DNA of 32,852 bases from an uncultured Pelagibacteraceae bacterium (GCA_902630915.1 CACOWD010000007.1:1-32852), one strand, 5' to 3'; counted from the stretch's first letter, positions 17,725 through 26,961 are shown. Numbers and translations: made by a program. The notes: generated by a model not told the origin, from the sequence alone.

Positions 17725-18531
17725 TTACTTTTTTAAAGAACCGCCTACAATTATTCTTGAGACTTTTTTTGCTAAACCTGTCTCATTATCTGCCTCTACA
17801 ATTATTCCAGATAATGTTCCCTCTCCTTTTGATGGAAAATGCTTTTCTGCATCTTTCTCTTTTAAAAATCTTTTAATTGAATTTTCTTTATTCATTCCTA
17901 TAACCGAATTGTAATCTCCACACATACCTAAATCAGTTTGATATGCCGTTCCCTTTTCTAAAACTCTTGTATCAGCTGTTGGGATATGAGTATGTGTTCC
18001 AAACACACAAGTTGTAATACCATCGAGATAATGTCCCATAGCCATTTTTTCACTAGTAATTTCTCCATGAAAATCGACAATTAAAAAATCAACGTTTTTT
18101 TTTAATACAATTTTTTTACAAATCTCTTGCACAGTCTTAAAAACGTCTTCTGTCTTTCTCATAAATACGTTGCCCATTAAATTTATAACACCAACTTTAT
18201 ATTTTTTATCTTTTGATTGAAAAATTCCAAAACCATTTCCTGGGGTTCCATTAACAAGATTTGCTGGTCTTAAAAGTCTTTTTTCTTTTTCGATATAATT
18301 TGTTGTTTCTTCTTTATCCCAAATATGATTGCCTGATGTTATTACATCAATACCTTGTAAAAAAAATCCTTCTGCAATTTCTTTGGTAATACCTCTACCA
18401 TCATCTGCTGCATTTTCACCATTGATTATACAAAAATCGATCTTATTGTCGTTAATAATTTTTGATAGATTTTTTTTCAAAGCAATTCTTCCTGATATTC
18501 CCATTATGTCTCCAAGAACTAAAATATTCAT
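17725..18531 (-). CDS. YmdB-family metallophosphoesterase (TIGR00282 type)
   Basis: A 268-residue calcineurin-like phosphoesterase with a complete dinuclear metal site: D8, E39/N40 in NGEN, N68/H69 in SGNHIWD, H155 in DFHGE, and H180/H182 in GTHTHIPTAD. The Bacillus YmdB homologue hydrolyses 2',3'- and 3',5'-cyclic nucleotides and affects biofilm and sporulation choices; the alphaproteobacterial role is not known. It overlaps the 5-FCL gene by one base and is followed by yebC two bases later. The family assignment is firm; the physiological substrate here is unknown. Confidence 0.9.
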   Translation of the reverse strand: MNILVLGDIMGISGRIALKKNLSKIINDNKIDFCIINGENAADDGRGITKEIAEGFFLQGIDVITSGNHIWDKEETTNYIEKEKRLLRPANLVNGTPGNGFGIFQSKDKKYKVGVINLMGNVFMRKTEDVFKTVQEICKKIVLKKNVDFLIVDFHGEITSEKMAMGHYLDGITTCVFGTHTHIPTADTRVLEKGTAYQTDLGMCGDYNSVIGMNKENSIKRFLKEKDAEKHFPSKGEGTLSGIIVEADNETGLAKKVSRIIVGGSLKK

Positions 18532-19082
18532 TAAATTATTCCCTTTTCTGTAAGTATATAATCAAGTTTAAAATCTCTTTTATCAATTGGCAGGTTATTA
18601 TATTTTTGAAAAGAAAAAGCAACACCGATGGTCAAAATTTTTTTGTTAATTTTTATATACTTATTTAAGAACCTGTCATAAAAACCTTTTCCATAACCCA
18701 ATCTATTTTTTTTATCATCAAAAGCTAAAATTGGGACAAAAACTATATCCGGGTAATTTATCTTTGTTTTTTTAGGCTCTAATATTCCGTATCTATTTAC
18801 AAACAGAACGTCATATTTTTTCCATCTGTAAAAAAACATCTCACCATCATCTTCTATTGCAGGTAAAAGAAAAGCTGATTTACTAAAAAATTCAATATTT
18901 CTAATGTTTAAAATATTTAATTCACAATTATTTGGATAATATATAGATACAAATTTTTTTTTAACTTTATTTTTTTTTTTTAGCAATTTTATTAGAGGAT
19001 TAAAAAAATTTGGTTTTGTGTTAAAATAATTTTTTTTACGTTTTATTAAATATTTTTTTCTAATTAACCCTTTTTTATCCAT
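18531..19082 (-). CDS. 5-formyltetrahydrofolate cyclo-ligase
   Basis: This 183-residue protein has the 5-FCL core VFVPILAFDDKKNRLGYGKG and FYDRFL (114-139) and an N-terminal basic RKKY segment that helps bind ATP. It converts 5-formyl-THF to 5,10-methenyl-THF in an ATP-dependent reaction, salvaging a storage folate. It directly abuts zapA with no spacer, the known zapA/ygfA pairing. In many bacteria 6S RNA lies between these two genes; there is no room for it here. The sequence is unusually lysine/asparagine/phenylalanine-rich, in line with the AT bias of the genome. Confidence 0.9.
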   Translation of the reverse strand: MDKKGLIRKKYLIKRKKNYFNTKPNFFNPLIKLLKKKNKVKKKFVSIYYPNNCELNILNIRNIEFFSKSAFLLPAIEDDGEMFFYRWKKYDVLFVNRYGILEPKKTKINYPDIVFVPILAFDDKKNRLGYGKGFYDRFLNKYIKINKKILTIGVAFSFQKYNNLPIDKRDFKLDYILTEKGII

Positions 19083-19529
19083 TTATTGTATCTTGGAAAG
19101 AGACTCTGTATTTGAAATTATCTTTTCAAGCGACTGGGTTGTTTTATCTAACATGGACTCATAAAGATTATTATTTTCCTCAATAGTTTTCCTAAATTTT
19201 TCAAGTTCATCATTTAAATCTTGTATTTCGATATCTTTATTTTTTTTATATTCGATGGCCAAAGATCTGATTTCCTTAAATTTTGATGAAATTTCGTCTA
19301 ATTTTTTTTTTTGTTTTGATACTTTGTTTTTTAAATCAAAATATTCATCTATTAATTGTATAGTGGTTATCAATAAAAGTTTATTTTCACCAATATTACC
19401 AAGTTTATCTTTAAGCTCTGAGTATTTTTTGTCTAAAAACTTAGTTAAATTTTTTAAAGACTCTTCCTGCCCGTCATCACAAGATAAAAGATAGTCTTTA
19501 TTATTGAATTTTACATTTACATTTGCCAT
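19083..19529 (-). CDS. zapA: Cell division protein ZapA
   Basis: A 148-residue ZapA-like protein. The N-terminal domain has [19 protein letters not shown] and a KLLLITTIQLIDEYFDLK helix. A long coiled coil of about 75 residues follows, longer than the E. coli tail (109 aa in total). ZapA cross-links FtsZ filaments at midcell. Its start lies inside the end of the upstream coiled-coil gene (13-base overlap), which implies coupled translation. Synteny with 5-FCL and the ZauP-like gene supports the call. Confidence 0.85.
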   Translation of the reverse strand: MANVNVKFNNKDYLLSCDDGQEESLKNLTKFLDKKYSELKDKLGNIGENKLLLITTIQLIDEYFDLKNKVSKQKKKLDEISSKFKEIRSLAIEYKKNKDIEIQDLNDELEKFRKTIEENNNLYESMLDKTTQSLEKIISNTESLSKIQ

Positions 19530-19840
19530 TTCTCAATCTCTGTAACTAGATCTTCTGTTTCTTGACTTAATTCCTCAATTTCTTGATTAAAATTATCTTC
19601 TATCTCAGATTTTTTTTTGACTTCTAACTGTAAGTTTTTAATTTTCTCTTTTAAGTATTTATGTTCTCTAGCTAACTCTTGATTTTTTTTTTCAATTTCT
19701 AGCTTTTGTCTTAATATTTCGTTTTTTTCGCTCTTAATTTTTTCCACTTCATATGTCGGTTGTGAATAAGTTAAAGTTAAAGAGTTAAGTTTATTTATCA
19801 AATGATTTAAATTTTTTTCTTTCTTTTCAATTATGCTCAT
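19517..19840 (-). CDS. Small coiled-coil protein upstream of zapA, ZauP-like (DUF4164-like) candidate
   Basis: A 107-residue, strongly charged protein predicted to be almost wholly coiled coil from about residue 30 to the end (heptad-like runs in [20 protein letters not shown] and [17 protein letters not shown]). In Caulobacter, the coiled-coil protein ZauP is encoded next to zapA and acts with ZapA to focus the Z-ring. Size, position, overlap and coiled-coil nature make this the likely counterpart, but such proteins have little conserved sequence, so the assignment rests on context. It is the first gene of the minus-strand run and diverges from tkt across 57 bp. Confidence 0.65.
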   Translation of the reverse strand: MSIIEKKEKNLNHLINKLNSLTLTYSQPTYEVEKIKSEKNEILRQKLEIEKKNQELAREHKYLKEKIKNLQLEVKKKSEIEDNFNQEIEELSQETEDLVTEIEKWQM

Positions 19841-19897
19841 AAAATATTATATCATATTATTGATATACTTAGTTTAAGTCTATATAGGTTATTAAAA
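19841..19897. promoter_or_regulatory. Divergent promoter region between the zauP-like gene and tkt
   Basis: This 57-bp spacer must serve both directions. On the minus strand a consensus TATAAT lies at 19846-19851, only five bases from the zauP-like ATG, so transcription would start at or next to the start codon. On the plus strand TTGATA (19860-19865) is followed 15 bases later by TATATA (19881-19886), a sub-optimal but plausible pair for tkt. These are sequence matches only; the region is so AT-rich that chance matches are expected. Confidence 0.45.
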
Positions 19898-21880
19898 GTG
19901 AGCGTAAATTTAAATCAATTATCAAACGCAGTAAGATTTTTATCAATCGATGCTGTGCAAAAAGCAAATTCTGGACATCCTGGAATGCCTATGGGTATGG
20001 CTGATGTAGCGTCGGTTCTATTTAAATACCACCTGAGGTTTAATCCAAATAATCCAAATTGGATTAACAGAGATAGGTTTATTTTGTCAGCTGGTCATGG
20101 TTCGATGTTGCTTTATTCTTTACTTTACTTAACAGGATACAAAAGTGTTTCCATTGAGGACATAAAAAATTTTAGACAACTTAATTCTATTTGTGCGGGC
20201 CACCCTGAATATAAAAAAGGAACTGGAATCGAAACCACAACTGGACCACTAGGTCAAGGTTTAGGAAACGCTGTCGGGATGGCAATAGCAGAGGAAATTT
20301 ACAGAAAAAAATTTGGTCAAAACGTCATAAATAATAAAACGTATGTCATTGCTAGTGACGGAGATCTTATGGAAGGTGTAAGTCATGAGGCTATGAGTTT
20401 AGCAGGACATTTAAAATTAAAAAATTTAATAGTTTTTTTTGACAACAATAAAATCTCGATAGATGGCTCAACTTCATTAAGTGTCTCTGATAACTATAAA
20501 AAAAGATTTGAGTCATACGGTTGGAATTTTATAGAAATTAATGGGCACAATGAAAAACAAATATCAAAAGCGATTTCTAAAGCTTGTAAATCTAATAAAC
20601 CCACAATCATATCCTGTAAAACAGTAATTGGCTTTGGATCTCCTAATAAATCTGGAAAAGCTTCCTCTCATGGTTCTCCTTTAGGTGATGAGGAAATTGC
20701 ATTGGTTAGAAAAAAACTTAAATGGAAAAATAAACCATTCGAAATTCCACAAGAAATTTTAGATGAATGGAGAAAAATTGGAAATAAAGGAGAGGTTTTG
20801 GAAAAAAAATGGCAAGCTGCAGTTAGAAAAAAAAATTCTAAAGTTAAAGATGATTTAGAGGATAACTATCTTAATTCAAATTTAACAGATTTAGAAAGCT
20901 TAATACAAAAAGAAAAAGATAAATATTTCGAATCGAAGCCAAATCTCGCTACAAGACAGTGTTCAATGGCAACAATTGAAAGTATTTCAGCTTTGCTTCC
21001 GCAACTAATTGGAGGTTCAGCTGACTTGAGTGGTTCTAACAATACAAAAACTATAAACTCTAAAATTATTAATTCTAAAAATTTTAACGGTAATTATATT
21101 CATTACGGAGTAAGAGAGCATGGTATGTCCTCTATAATGAATGGTTTAGCACTTTATGGAGGATTGATACCTTATGGCGGAACTTTTTTAATTTTTTCAG
21201 ACTATAGTAAACCCTCTATTAGATTATCTGCTTTAATGGGTCTTAGAGTAATTTATATTTTTTCTCATGATTCTATAGGTTTAGGAGAAGATGGTCCTAC
21301 GCATCAACCAATAGAGCAACTTACAGGACTAAGAGCTATTCCGAATTTGAATGTTTTTAGACCTGCAGATATAAACGAAACTTTAGAATGTTGGGAGATA
21401 GCTTTAAAAAGTTTAAATACTCCTAGTGCAATTGCATTATCAAGACAAAAAGTTCCTTATATTAATCCAAATAAAATAAGAGAAAATAAATGTCAAAAGG
21501 GAGCTTATGTAGTTAACACCACTTCTCATGAAAGCAATGTAACAATAATTGCATCAGGCACTGAAGTTGAACTGGCTTTAAAAGTCCAGAGACTACTAAA
21601 AGAAAATAATATCCACTCAAAAGTTGTTTCAATGCCATGTATGGAACTTTTCGATAAACAAACTGAAGAATATCGTAAAGACATTATAGAAGAAGATAAT
21701 TTAATTGTAACCTTAGAAGCTGGGAGTGTCGCTTCTTGGCAAAAATATATAAAGAATAAAGGTCTTAATATAGGAATAGATAATTTTGGAGAAAGCGCAC
21801 CTTATAAAGATGTATATAATCATTTTGGTTTGTCTGAAGAGAAAATAGTTAATTTAATTCAAGAAAAACTTAGAGAATAA
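19898..21880 (+). CDS. tkt: Transketolase
   Basis: A full-length 660-residue transketolase. The N-terminus has [12 protein letters not shown], then [12 protein letters not shown], and the thiamine-diphosphate motif starts at [13 protein letters not shown] and continues to the asparagines in [17 protein letters not shown] holds the glutamate that activates the cofactor. It moves two-carbon units in the non-oxidative pentose phosphate pathway; transaldolase is also in the window. The start is GTG. No upstream ATG fits and alignment begins at [17 protein letters not shown], so GTG is well supported. pgk follows after 11 bases. Confidence 0.97.
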   Translation: MSVNLNQLSNAVRFLSIDAVQKANSGHPGMPMGMADVASVLFKYHLRFNPNNPNWINRDRFILSAGHGSMLLYSLLYLTGYKSVSIEDIKNFRQLNSICAGHPEYKKGTGIETTTGPLGQGLGNAVGMAIAEEIYRKKFGQNVINNKTYVIASDGDLMEGVSHEAMSLAGHLKLKNLIVFFDNNKISIDGSTSLSVSDNYKKRFESYGWNFIEINGHNEKQISKAISKACKSNKPTIISCKTVIGFGSPNKSGKASSHGSPLGDEEIALVRKKLKWKNKPFEIPQEILDEWRKIGNKGEVLEKKWQAAVRKKNSKVKDDLEDNYLNSNLTDLESLIQKEKDKYFESKPNLATRQCSMATIESISALLPQLIGGSADLSGSNNTKTINSKIINSKNFNGNYIHYGVREHGMSSIMNGLALYGGLIPYGGTFLIFSDYSKPSIRLSALMGLRVIYIFSHDSIGLGEDGPTHQPIEQLTGLRAIPNLNVFRPADINETLECWEIALKSLNTPSAIALSRQKVPYINPNKIRENKCQKGAYVVNTTSHESNVTIIASGTEVELALKVQRLLKENNIHSKVVSMPCMELFDKQTEEYRKDIIEEDNLIVTLEAGSVASWQKYIKNKGLNIGIDNFGESAPYKDVYNHFGLSEEKIVNLIQEKLRE

Positions 21881-21891
21881 TTTTTGATTTA

Positions 21892-23082
21892 ATGGATAAA
21901 ATAAATTTTTTTCCTGATAATTTAAATGTTCAAAATCAAAGGATAATTCTGAGACTAGATTTTAACGTTCCAATAAAAGATAAAATAATTACAGATGATA
22001 CGAGAATTAAATTATGCTTACCTCTCATAAAAAAATTAATTGATAAAAAAGCTAAGATAATCATAATAAGCCATCTTGGACGGCCAAAAGGAATTAGAAA
22101 TCCAGCTCTGTCTTTAGGGCCGATTTATAAATATCTTAAAAAAAAACTAAAAACTAACGTTTTTTTTTATATGGGAAATTTTGATAATGAAGTAAAAGAA
22201 AAATTTTCTCATTTAAAAGAGGGTGAGATAATTTTAATTGAAAATATAAGATTTTTTAAAGGGGAAACAGATAACGACGAGAGTTTCTCAAAAAAATTAG
22301 CTTCTCTAGGTGATATTTATATCAATGATGCTTTTTCGTGTTCTCATAGAGAGCAATCATCAATTCATAAGATTACAAAATTTATGAAAAAGAGTTTCGC
22401 GGGTCCACTTTTAAAAAAAGAAATTGATGCAATAAATCTAGTTATCAATAGTAGAAAAGAACCAGTAACATGCATAATCGGTGGATCAAAAATTTCAACA
22501 AAGATAAATGTTATAATTAGTTTGGTTAGAAAAATTAACAATTTAATAGTTGTTGGTGCGATGGCAAATAATTTTTTTATTTATAATAATTTTAAAGTTG
22601 GAAAATCTTTAGTTGAAGATAATACATATGAAATTATAAAACAAATTTATGATGAAGCTAGTAAAAATAATTGTGAAATAATAATTCCAGAAGATTGTAA
22701 AGTTGGGGCTACCTTTAAGGGAGATGGAAAAAATAAAAACTTGGAACAAATTGAAGATAAAGATATAATTTTAGATATTGGATTAAAAACTATAAATAAA
22801 ATCAAAAATATAATAAATTTATCTAAAACTGTATTATGGAACGGACCTGCAGGATACTTTGAAAACAAAAATTTTCTTTATGGCACTGTGTCTATAGCTG
22901 AAATTATTTCAAAAAAAACTAACGAAAATAAGCTTATTTCAGTTATTGGTGGAGGTGATACTCTTGCTGCCATAAATAGAAGTAAGAATGAACTTTCTTT
23001 TACTCACTTATCAACAGCAGGTGGTGCGTTTTTGGAATACTTAGAAGGAAAAGACTTGCCTGGGCTTAGTGTTTTAAAATAA
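21892..23082 (+). CDS. pgk: Phosphoglycerate kinase
   Basis: A 396-residue PGK with the substrate-binding LRLDFNVPIKD and SHLGRPKG motifs in the N-domain, and the nucleotide-binding LWNGPAGYFE and GGGDT motifs in the C-domain. It interconverts 1,3-bisphosphoglycerate and 3-phosphoglycerate. It lies 11 bases after tkt and 9 bases before fba. In many alphaproteobacteria gap (GAPDH) separates tkt and pgk; it is missing from this cluster. The protein is full length and all active-site motifs are intact. Confidence 0.97.
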   Translation: MDKINFFPDNLNVQNQRIILRLDFNVPIKDKIITDDTRIKLCLPLIKKLIDKKAKIIIISHLGRPKGIRNPALSLGPIYKYLKKKLKTNVFFYMGNFDNEVKEKFSHLKEGEIILIENIRFFKGETDNDESFSKKLASLGDIYINDAFSCSHREQSSIHKITKFMKKSFAGPLLKKEIDAINLVINSRKEPVTCIIGGSKISTKINVIISLVRKINNLIVVGAMANNFFIYNNFKVGKSLVEDNTYEIIKQIYDEASKNNCEIIIPEDCKVGATFKGDGKNKNLEQIEDKDIILDIGLKTINKIKNIINLSKTVLWNGPAGYFENKNFLYGTVSIAEIISKKTNENKLISVIGGGDTLAAINRSKNELSFTHLSTAGGAFLEYLEGKDLPGLSVLK

Positions 23083-23091
23083 ATAACTTTT

Positions 23092-24108
23092 ATGACTTTA
23101 AATGAAATTGCAAAAAAAATGTGTGCTAAAGGCAAAGGTATATTAGCAGCAGATGAAAGCACTGGCACAATAGCTAAAAGATTTAAAAGTATAAATGTTG
23201 AAAATATCGAAATAAATAGATTAAATTTTCGTGAGACATTATTTAATGCAAGTGCTATGAAAGATTTTATAGGTGGAGTAATTTTATTTGATGAAACATT
23301 AAGACAAAAGACAACTTTTGGACCTACAGTACCCGAATTAATCTCAAAGCACGGTGCAATCCCAGGGATAAAAGTTGATAAAGGAGCAAAGCCTTTAGCG
23401 GGTTCAAATGATGAGACGATCACAGAAGGACTAGATGGTTTAAGAGAAAGATTAAAGGAATATTACGATTTAGGAGCTAGGTTTACAAAATGGAGAGCAG
23501 TATATAAAATTACACAAAAATTTCCTTCAACTAAATCAATAAAATCTAATGCGCATGCTTTAGCAAGATACGCGGCATTAGTGCAGGAGGCACAAATGGT
23601 TCCTATTATTGAACCAGAGGTTTTAATGGACGGTTCACATAACATTGACAAGTGCTACGCAGTTACGACAGATGTTTTAAATGAATGTTATAATGAACTA
23701 GAAATCCATAAGGTTGATCTAAAAGGAACAGTTTTAAAACCTAATATGGTTATACCTGGTTCAGAATGTAAAGATAAATCTAATTCTGAGGAAATTGCAA
23801 AAAAAACTTTAGATTGTCTAAAAAAAAATGTGCCTAAAGAGGTCCCTGGAATAGCTTTTTTATCGGGTGGTCAATCTGAAATAGAGTCAAGTAAAAATCT
23901 AAATGAAATTAATAAAATAAATGATACTAATTTTTTAATTACTTTTTCTTACGGAAGAGGTTTACAAGCCAGCGCTTTAAAAGAATTTGGAAAAAATCGA
24001 AATAATATTGAAAATATTCAAAAAGCCTTTAATCATAGAGCTAAAATGAATGGTTTATCGTCAAAAGGTGAATGGTCTGAAGACTTAGAAAAAGAGTCTG
24101 CGGCTTAA
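23092..24108 (+). CDS. fba: Class I fructose-bisphosphate aldolase
   Basis: A 338-residue class I (Schiff-base) aldolase of the animal/plant type: GILAADES at 16-23, FTKWRAVYKI with K133 and R135, IEPEVL with the catalytic glutamates, and the imine-forming K216 in TVLKPNMV. It needs no metal, unlike class II enzymes. It cleaves fructose-1,6-bisphosphate or, in gluconeogenesis, makes it. It follows pgk after nine bases and is followed five bases later by thiE. The C-terminal tail ends in SAA, shorter than the regulatory tyrosine tail of muscle aldolase. Confidence 0.96.
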   Translation: MTLNEIAKKMCAKGKGILAADESTGTIAKRFKSINVENIEINRLNFRETLFNASAMKDFIGGVILFDETLRQKTTFGPTVPELISKHGAIPGIKVDKGAKPLAGSNDETITEGLDGLRERLKEYYDLGARFTKWRAVYKITQKFPSTKSIKSNAHALARYAALVQEAQMVPIIEPEVLMDGSHNIDKCYAVTTDVLNECYNELEIHKVDLKGTVLKPNMVIPGSECKDKSNSEEIAKKTLDCLKKNVPKEVPGIAFLSGGQSEIESSKNLNEINKINDTNFLITFSYGRGLQASALKEFGKNRNNIENIQKAFNHRAKMNGLSSKGEWSEDLEKESAA

Positions 24109-24112
24109 ACCA

Positions 24113-24715
24113 TTGAAGAAATTTATATACTTAATATCACCGTCTAAAATAGATGAAAACTTTTATAAAGATTTAGACATTGTTTTATCTTTTAACAATG
24201 TAAAATTCTTTCAATTAAGACTAAAAAAAATTGAAGCAATTAAGTTTTTTAAAATTGCAAAAAAAATTAAAAAAATTACAAAAAAATATAATGTAAATTT
24301 AATCATTAATGATAATTTTTTGCTAGCTAATAAGTTAAAAGCAGATGGTTGTCATATGGGGCAAAACGATGGATCTTTTATAGTTGCAAGAAAAAAACTT
24401 AAAAATAAAATTTTAGGAATTACTTGTCATAATTCAAAAAAACTCGTAAAGAATGCGATCAAATTTAAACCAGATTATATTGCACTTGGTTCATTTTTTA
24501 AATCTAAGCTAAAACCAAGCGCTAAAAAAGCAGATTTAAATGTTTTGAAATGGACCAAAAAGAATATTAAAAAGCCAATAGTAGTTATTGGTGGAATTAA
24601 TAATAAAAATTATAAAAAATTATTACAAGCCGGCGCAAAATATATTGCAATATCAAGCTATATTTGGGATAACCCAAAGTTTAAACCTAAATTAGCGATA
24701 AGAAAGTTCAAATGA
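24113..24715 (+). CDS. thiE: Thiamine phosphate synthase
   Basis: A 200-residue TIM barrel with the ThiE landmarks: QLRLKK (34-39) for pyrophosphate, INDN (65-68), ADGCHMGQND (77-86), GITCHNSKK, ALGSFFKSKLKPSAKK (124-139) and VVIGGINNKN (157-166). It joins HMP-pyrophosphate and thiazole-phosphate to make thiamine phosphate. The predicted start is TTG at 24113, and no ATG or GTG fits better. It begins five bases after fba and overlaps efp by four bases (ATGA). Sequence identity to typical ThiE looks low because of the lysine-rich composition, but the motif order is complete. Confidence 0.88.
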   Translation: MKKFIYLISPSKIDENFYKDLDIVLSFNNVKFFQLRLKKIEAIKFFKIAKKIKKITKKYNVNLIINDNFLLANKLKADGCHMGQNDGSFIVARKKLKNKILGITCHNSKKLVKNAIKFKPDYIALGSFFKSKLKPSAKKADLNVLKWTKKNIKKPIVVIGGINNKNYKKLLQAGAKYIAISSYIWDNPKFKPKLAIRKFK

Positions 24716-25275
24716 AAATAAATGCAAATGAGATAAAGCCAGGAATGATTATTGAACATAAAAATGATTATTGGAACGTTCTAAAGATCCAACATGTTAA
24801 GCCCGGTAAAGGTGGGGCGTTCAATCAAGTGGAACTTAAAAGTATTATAAAAGGAACTAAACTAAACGAAAGATTTAGGTCTAGCGAGACTATTGAGAAA
24901 GCAGAAATTACGGAGAAAAATTTTAATTTTTTATATATCGATGGTGAAAATTGCTATTTTATGGATAACAAAACATTTGAACAAGTAGAGATTTCTAAAT
25001 TAGTTACTGGAGAAAAATTTAAATTACTTAAAGAAAATCTATCTGTTACTATTTCATTTATGGACGATAAACCGATATCAATTGATTTGCCAAACAATAT
25101 CGAATGTACAATAGAAAGTACTGATGCTGCAATTAAAAATCAAACAGCTTCATCCTCATACAAACCGGCTTTACTCGATTGTGGAATAAAGATTAATGTT
25201 CCGCCATTTATTGAGAGTGGAGAAAAAGTAATTATAGATACGAGAACACTTGAATATGTAAAAAGAGTAAACTAA
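24712..25275 (+). CDS. efp: Elongation factor P
   Basis: A 187-residue, three-domain EF-P. The loop PGKGGAFNQVELK puts lysine 33 at the site modified by EpmA-type beta-lysylation in other bacteria; the modification enzymes are not in this window. A characteristic ending GEKVIIDTRTLEYVKR is present. It binds between P and E sites and relieves stalls at consecutive prolines. It is coupled to thiE by a four-base overlap and to suhB by one base. YebC, also implicated in proline stalls, is at 17000-17722. Confidence 0.97.
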   Translation: MKINANEIKPGMIIEHKNDYWNVLKIQHVKPGKGGAFNQVELKSIIKGTKLNERFRSSETIEKAEITEKNFNFLYIDGENCYFMDNKTFEQVEISKLVTGEKFKLLKENLSVTISFMDDKPISIDLPNNIECTIESTDAAIKNQTASSSYKPALLDCGIKINVPPFIESGEKVIIDTRTLEYVKRVN

Positions 25276-26075
25276 TGAGATTAAATTCTCCTCATATAAA
25301 TCTTATTAACAAAGCATGTATGAAGGCATCTAAATCTCTGATACGAGATTTTGGAGAAATAGAAAATTTACAAGTTTCCACAAAAGGTCCAGGTGATTTT
25401 GTTAGTTCAGCTGATAAAAGAACTGAAAAAATTATTATTGGTGAATTGCAAAAAGCACATCCTGATTATGGTATAATTACAGAGGAAACTGGGATAATAA
25501 ATAAGTCAAATACAAAAAATAGATGGATAATTGATCCAATTGATGGAACATCGAATTTTTTGAATGGTATTCCTCAATTTGCAATTTCAATCGCTTACGA
25601 AGAAGACAATGAAATTAAATGCGGAATGATTTTTAATCCAATTTCCAATGAAATGTTTAGCGCAGAAAAGGGAAATGGTGCTTATCTCAACAATTCAAGG
25701 ATTAGAGTATCAAAGAAAAAAAAGATAAATGATGCAATTTTAGTGACTGGCGGACCTAAACAAGTTAGCAAAATTAAAGAAAAAATTTTTACTGAATACA
25801 TAATGGTTTCAAACAATGTCTCTAGTGTACGAAAATTTGGTAGTGCATCATTAGATATGGCTTTTGTAGCTTGTGGAAGGTTTGACGGATACTGGCAAAG
25901 AGAAATAAATTATTGGGATATAGCAGCTGGATTATTAATAATTCAGGAAGCAGGCGGTTTTGTAGAATATTTTGAGGAGAATACCAATACTCCTTTAAAA
26001 AAGAATATTTTGGCCTCCAACTCTAATATTCATGAAAAATTCAAAGAGTTAATTATCAAAAAAGATATTGAGTAA
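25275..26075 (+). CDS. suhB: Inositol monophosphatase family protein (SuhB)
   Basis: A 266-residue Mg-dependent phosphatase with the family metal site: E70/E71 in ITEETG, D87 and D90 in WIIDPIDGTSNFLNG, and D215 in WDIAAG. SuhB hydrolyses inositol-1-phosphate; in E. coli it also takes part in rRNA transcription antitermination. Its start overlaps the efp stop by one base. Its position among ribosome and translation genes is compatible with the antitermination role, but the sequence alone cannot decide between that and metabolism. Confidence 0.92.
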   Translation: MRLNSPHINLINKACMKASKSLIRDFGEIENLQVSTKGPGDFVSSADKRTEKIIIGELQKAHPDYGIITEETGIINKSNTKNRWIIDPIDGTSNFLNGIPQFAISIAYEEDNEIKCGMIFNPISNEMFSAEKGNGAYLNNSRIRVSKKKKINDAILVTGGPKQVSKIKEKIFTEYIMVSNNVSSVRKFGSASLDMAFVACGRFDGYWQREINYWDIAAGLLIIQEAGGFVEYFEENTNTPLKKNILASNSNIHEKFKELIIKKDIE

Positions 26076-26103
26076 AAACAATTAATAATATAAAACTCCG
26101 CAA

Positions 26104-26328
26104 ATGAAAAAAAATATACACCCTAAGTATCATAAGATTAAAGTTGTCATGACAGACGGTTCAGAGTTTGAAACTAGATCCACTTGGGGCAAAGAAAATG
26201 ATACTCTAAAGCTGGATATTGACCCAAAATCCCATTACGCTTGGACTGGAGGGGCTCAAAAGATTTTAGATAAAGGAAGAGTAAGTAAATATAATAAAAA
26301 ATTTAGCAACCTTAGATCGAAGAAATAA
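26104..26328 (+). CDS. rpmE: 50S ribosomal protein bL31 (zinc-free type)
   Basis: A 74-residue bL31: [19 protein letters not shown], then [22 protein letters not shown] and [10 protein letters not shown]. It has no cysteines, so it is the C-minus, zinc-independent version. It bridges the large-subunit central protuberance and the small-subunit head. Twenty-eight bases follow suhB, and trcR starts three bases after its stop codon, so it is probably inside the operon. Confidence 0.96.
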   Translation: MKKNIHPKYHKIKVVMTDGSEFETRSTWGKENDTLKLDIDPKSHYAWTGGAQKILDKGRVSKYNKKFSNLRSKK

Positions 26329-26331
26329 TTT

Positions 26332-26916
26332 ATGACAGAAACACCTTTTATGCCAAAAGCTACCGCTGTTTGGTTAGTAGAAAACACTACCTTGACCTTT
26401 AAACAAATAGCAGAATTTTGTAATTTGCATGAATTAGAGATTAAAGGTATTGCAGATGGAGATGTTGCTAAAGGTATAAAGGCATACAATCCGATCCTAG
26501 CAGGACAGCTGTCACGAGAAGAAATTGAAGAATGTTCTAAAGATCAAAATAAAAAATTAAAATTATTAAAAAAACTTGATAAGGTAGAAGTTCAAGAGAG
26601 AAAGAAACCTAAATATACTCCTTTATCAAAAAGACAGGACAGACCAGATGCAATTTTATGGTTATGTAAAAATGCTTCAGAATTAACTGATGGTCAAATT
26701 TCAAAACTTGTAGGAAGCACTAAAGGAACCGTTTCATTAATTAGAAAAAGAAGTTATTGGAATTTTTCAAACTTAAAGCCTAGAGATCCTGTTATTTTAG
26801 CATTATGTAGCCAGGAAGCTTTTCAAAAAAGTTTAGATAAAGCTAAAAGGAGAGTGGAAAGAGAAAAAAAAGCTAAATTAAAAGAGGAAAAAAAGGCTCA
26901 AGAAGCTTCTCTATAG
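26332..26916 (+). CDS. DUF1013 / TrcR-type alphaproteobacterial transcriptional regulator
   Basis: A 194-residue cytoplasmic protein of the DUF1013 family, which is essentially alphaproteobacterial and is now often called TrcR, a cell-cycle transcriptional regulator. Recognisable segments are MPKATAVWLVENTTLTFKQI, AFNP-like AYNPILAGQLSREEIE, RPDAILWLCKN and SKLVGSTKGTVSLIRKRSYW. Two helix-turn-helix-like stretches (about 20-45 and 115-145) suggest DNA binding. The C-terminal 30 residues are a lysine/glutamate-rich helix. It lies three bases after rpmE and 50 bases before rpsU. The family is clear; targets are unknown. Confidence 0.85.
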   Translation: MTETPFMPKATAVWLVENTTLTFKQIAEFCNLHELEIKGIADGDVAKGIKAYNPILAGQLSREEIEECSKDQNKKLKLLKKLDKVEVQERKKPKYTPLSKRQDRPDAILWLCKNASELTDGQISKLVGSTKGTVSLIRKRSYWNFSNLKPRDPVILALCSQEAFQKSLDKAKRRVEREKKAKLKEEKKAQEASL

Positions 26917-26955
26917 ACAAACAAAGGATCAAGTGATAACAACCAAGAAATTAAC

Positions 26956-26961
26956 AGGAGG
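26956..26961 (+). promoter_or_regulatory. Consensus Shine-Dalgarno AGGAGG of rpsU
   Basis: AGGAGG is fully complementary to the anti-SD CCUCCU and lies five bases before the ATT that must start rpsU. It is the best match I noticed at any gene start in the window; most neighbours have weak or no SD. An in-frame TAA at 26952-26954 just before it rules out an earlier start. Confidence 0.85.

Noticed and set aside
23004..23423. 139-codon minus-strand frame opposite pgk/fba
   Set aside because: Shadow of two genuine genes; composition mirrors their coding strand.
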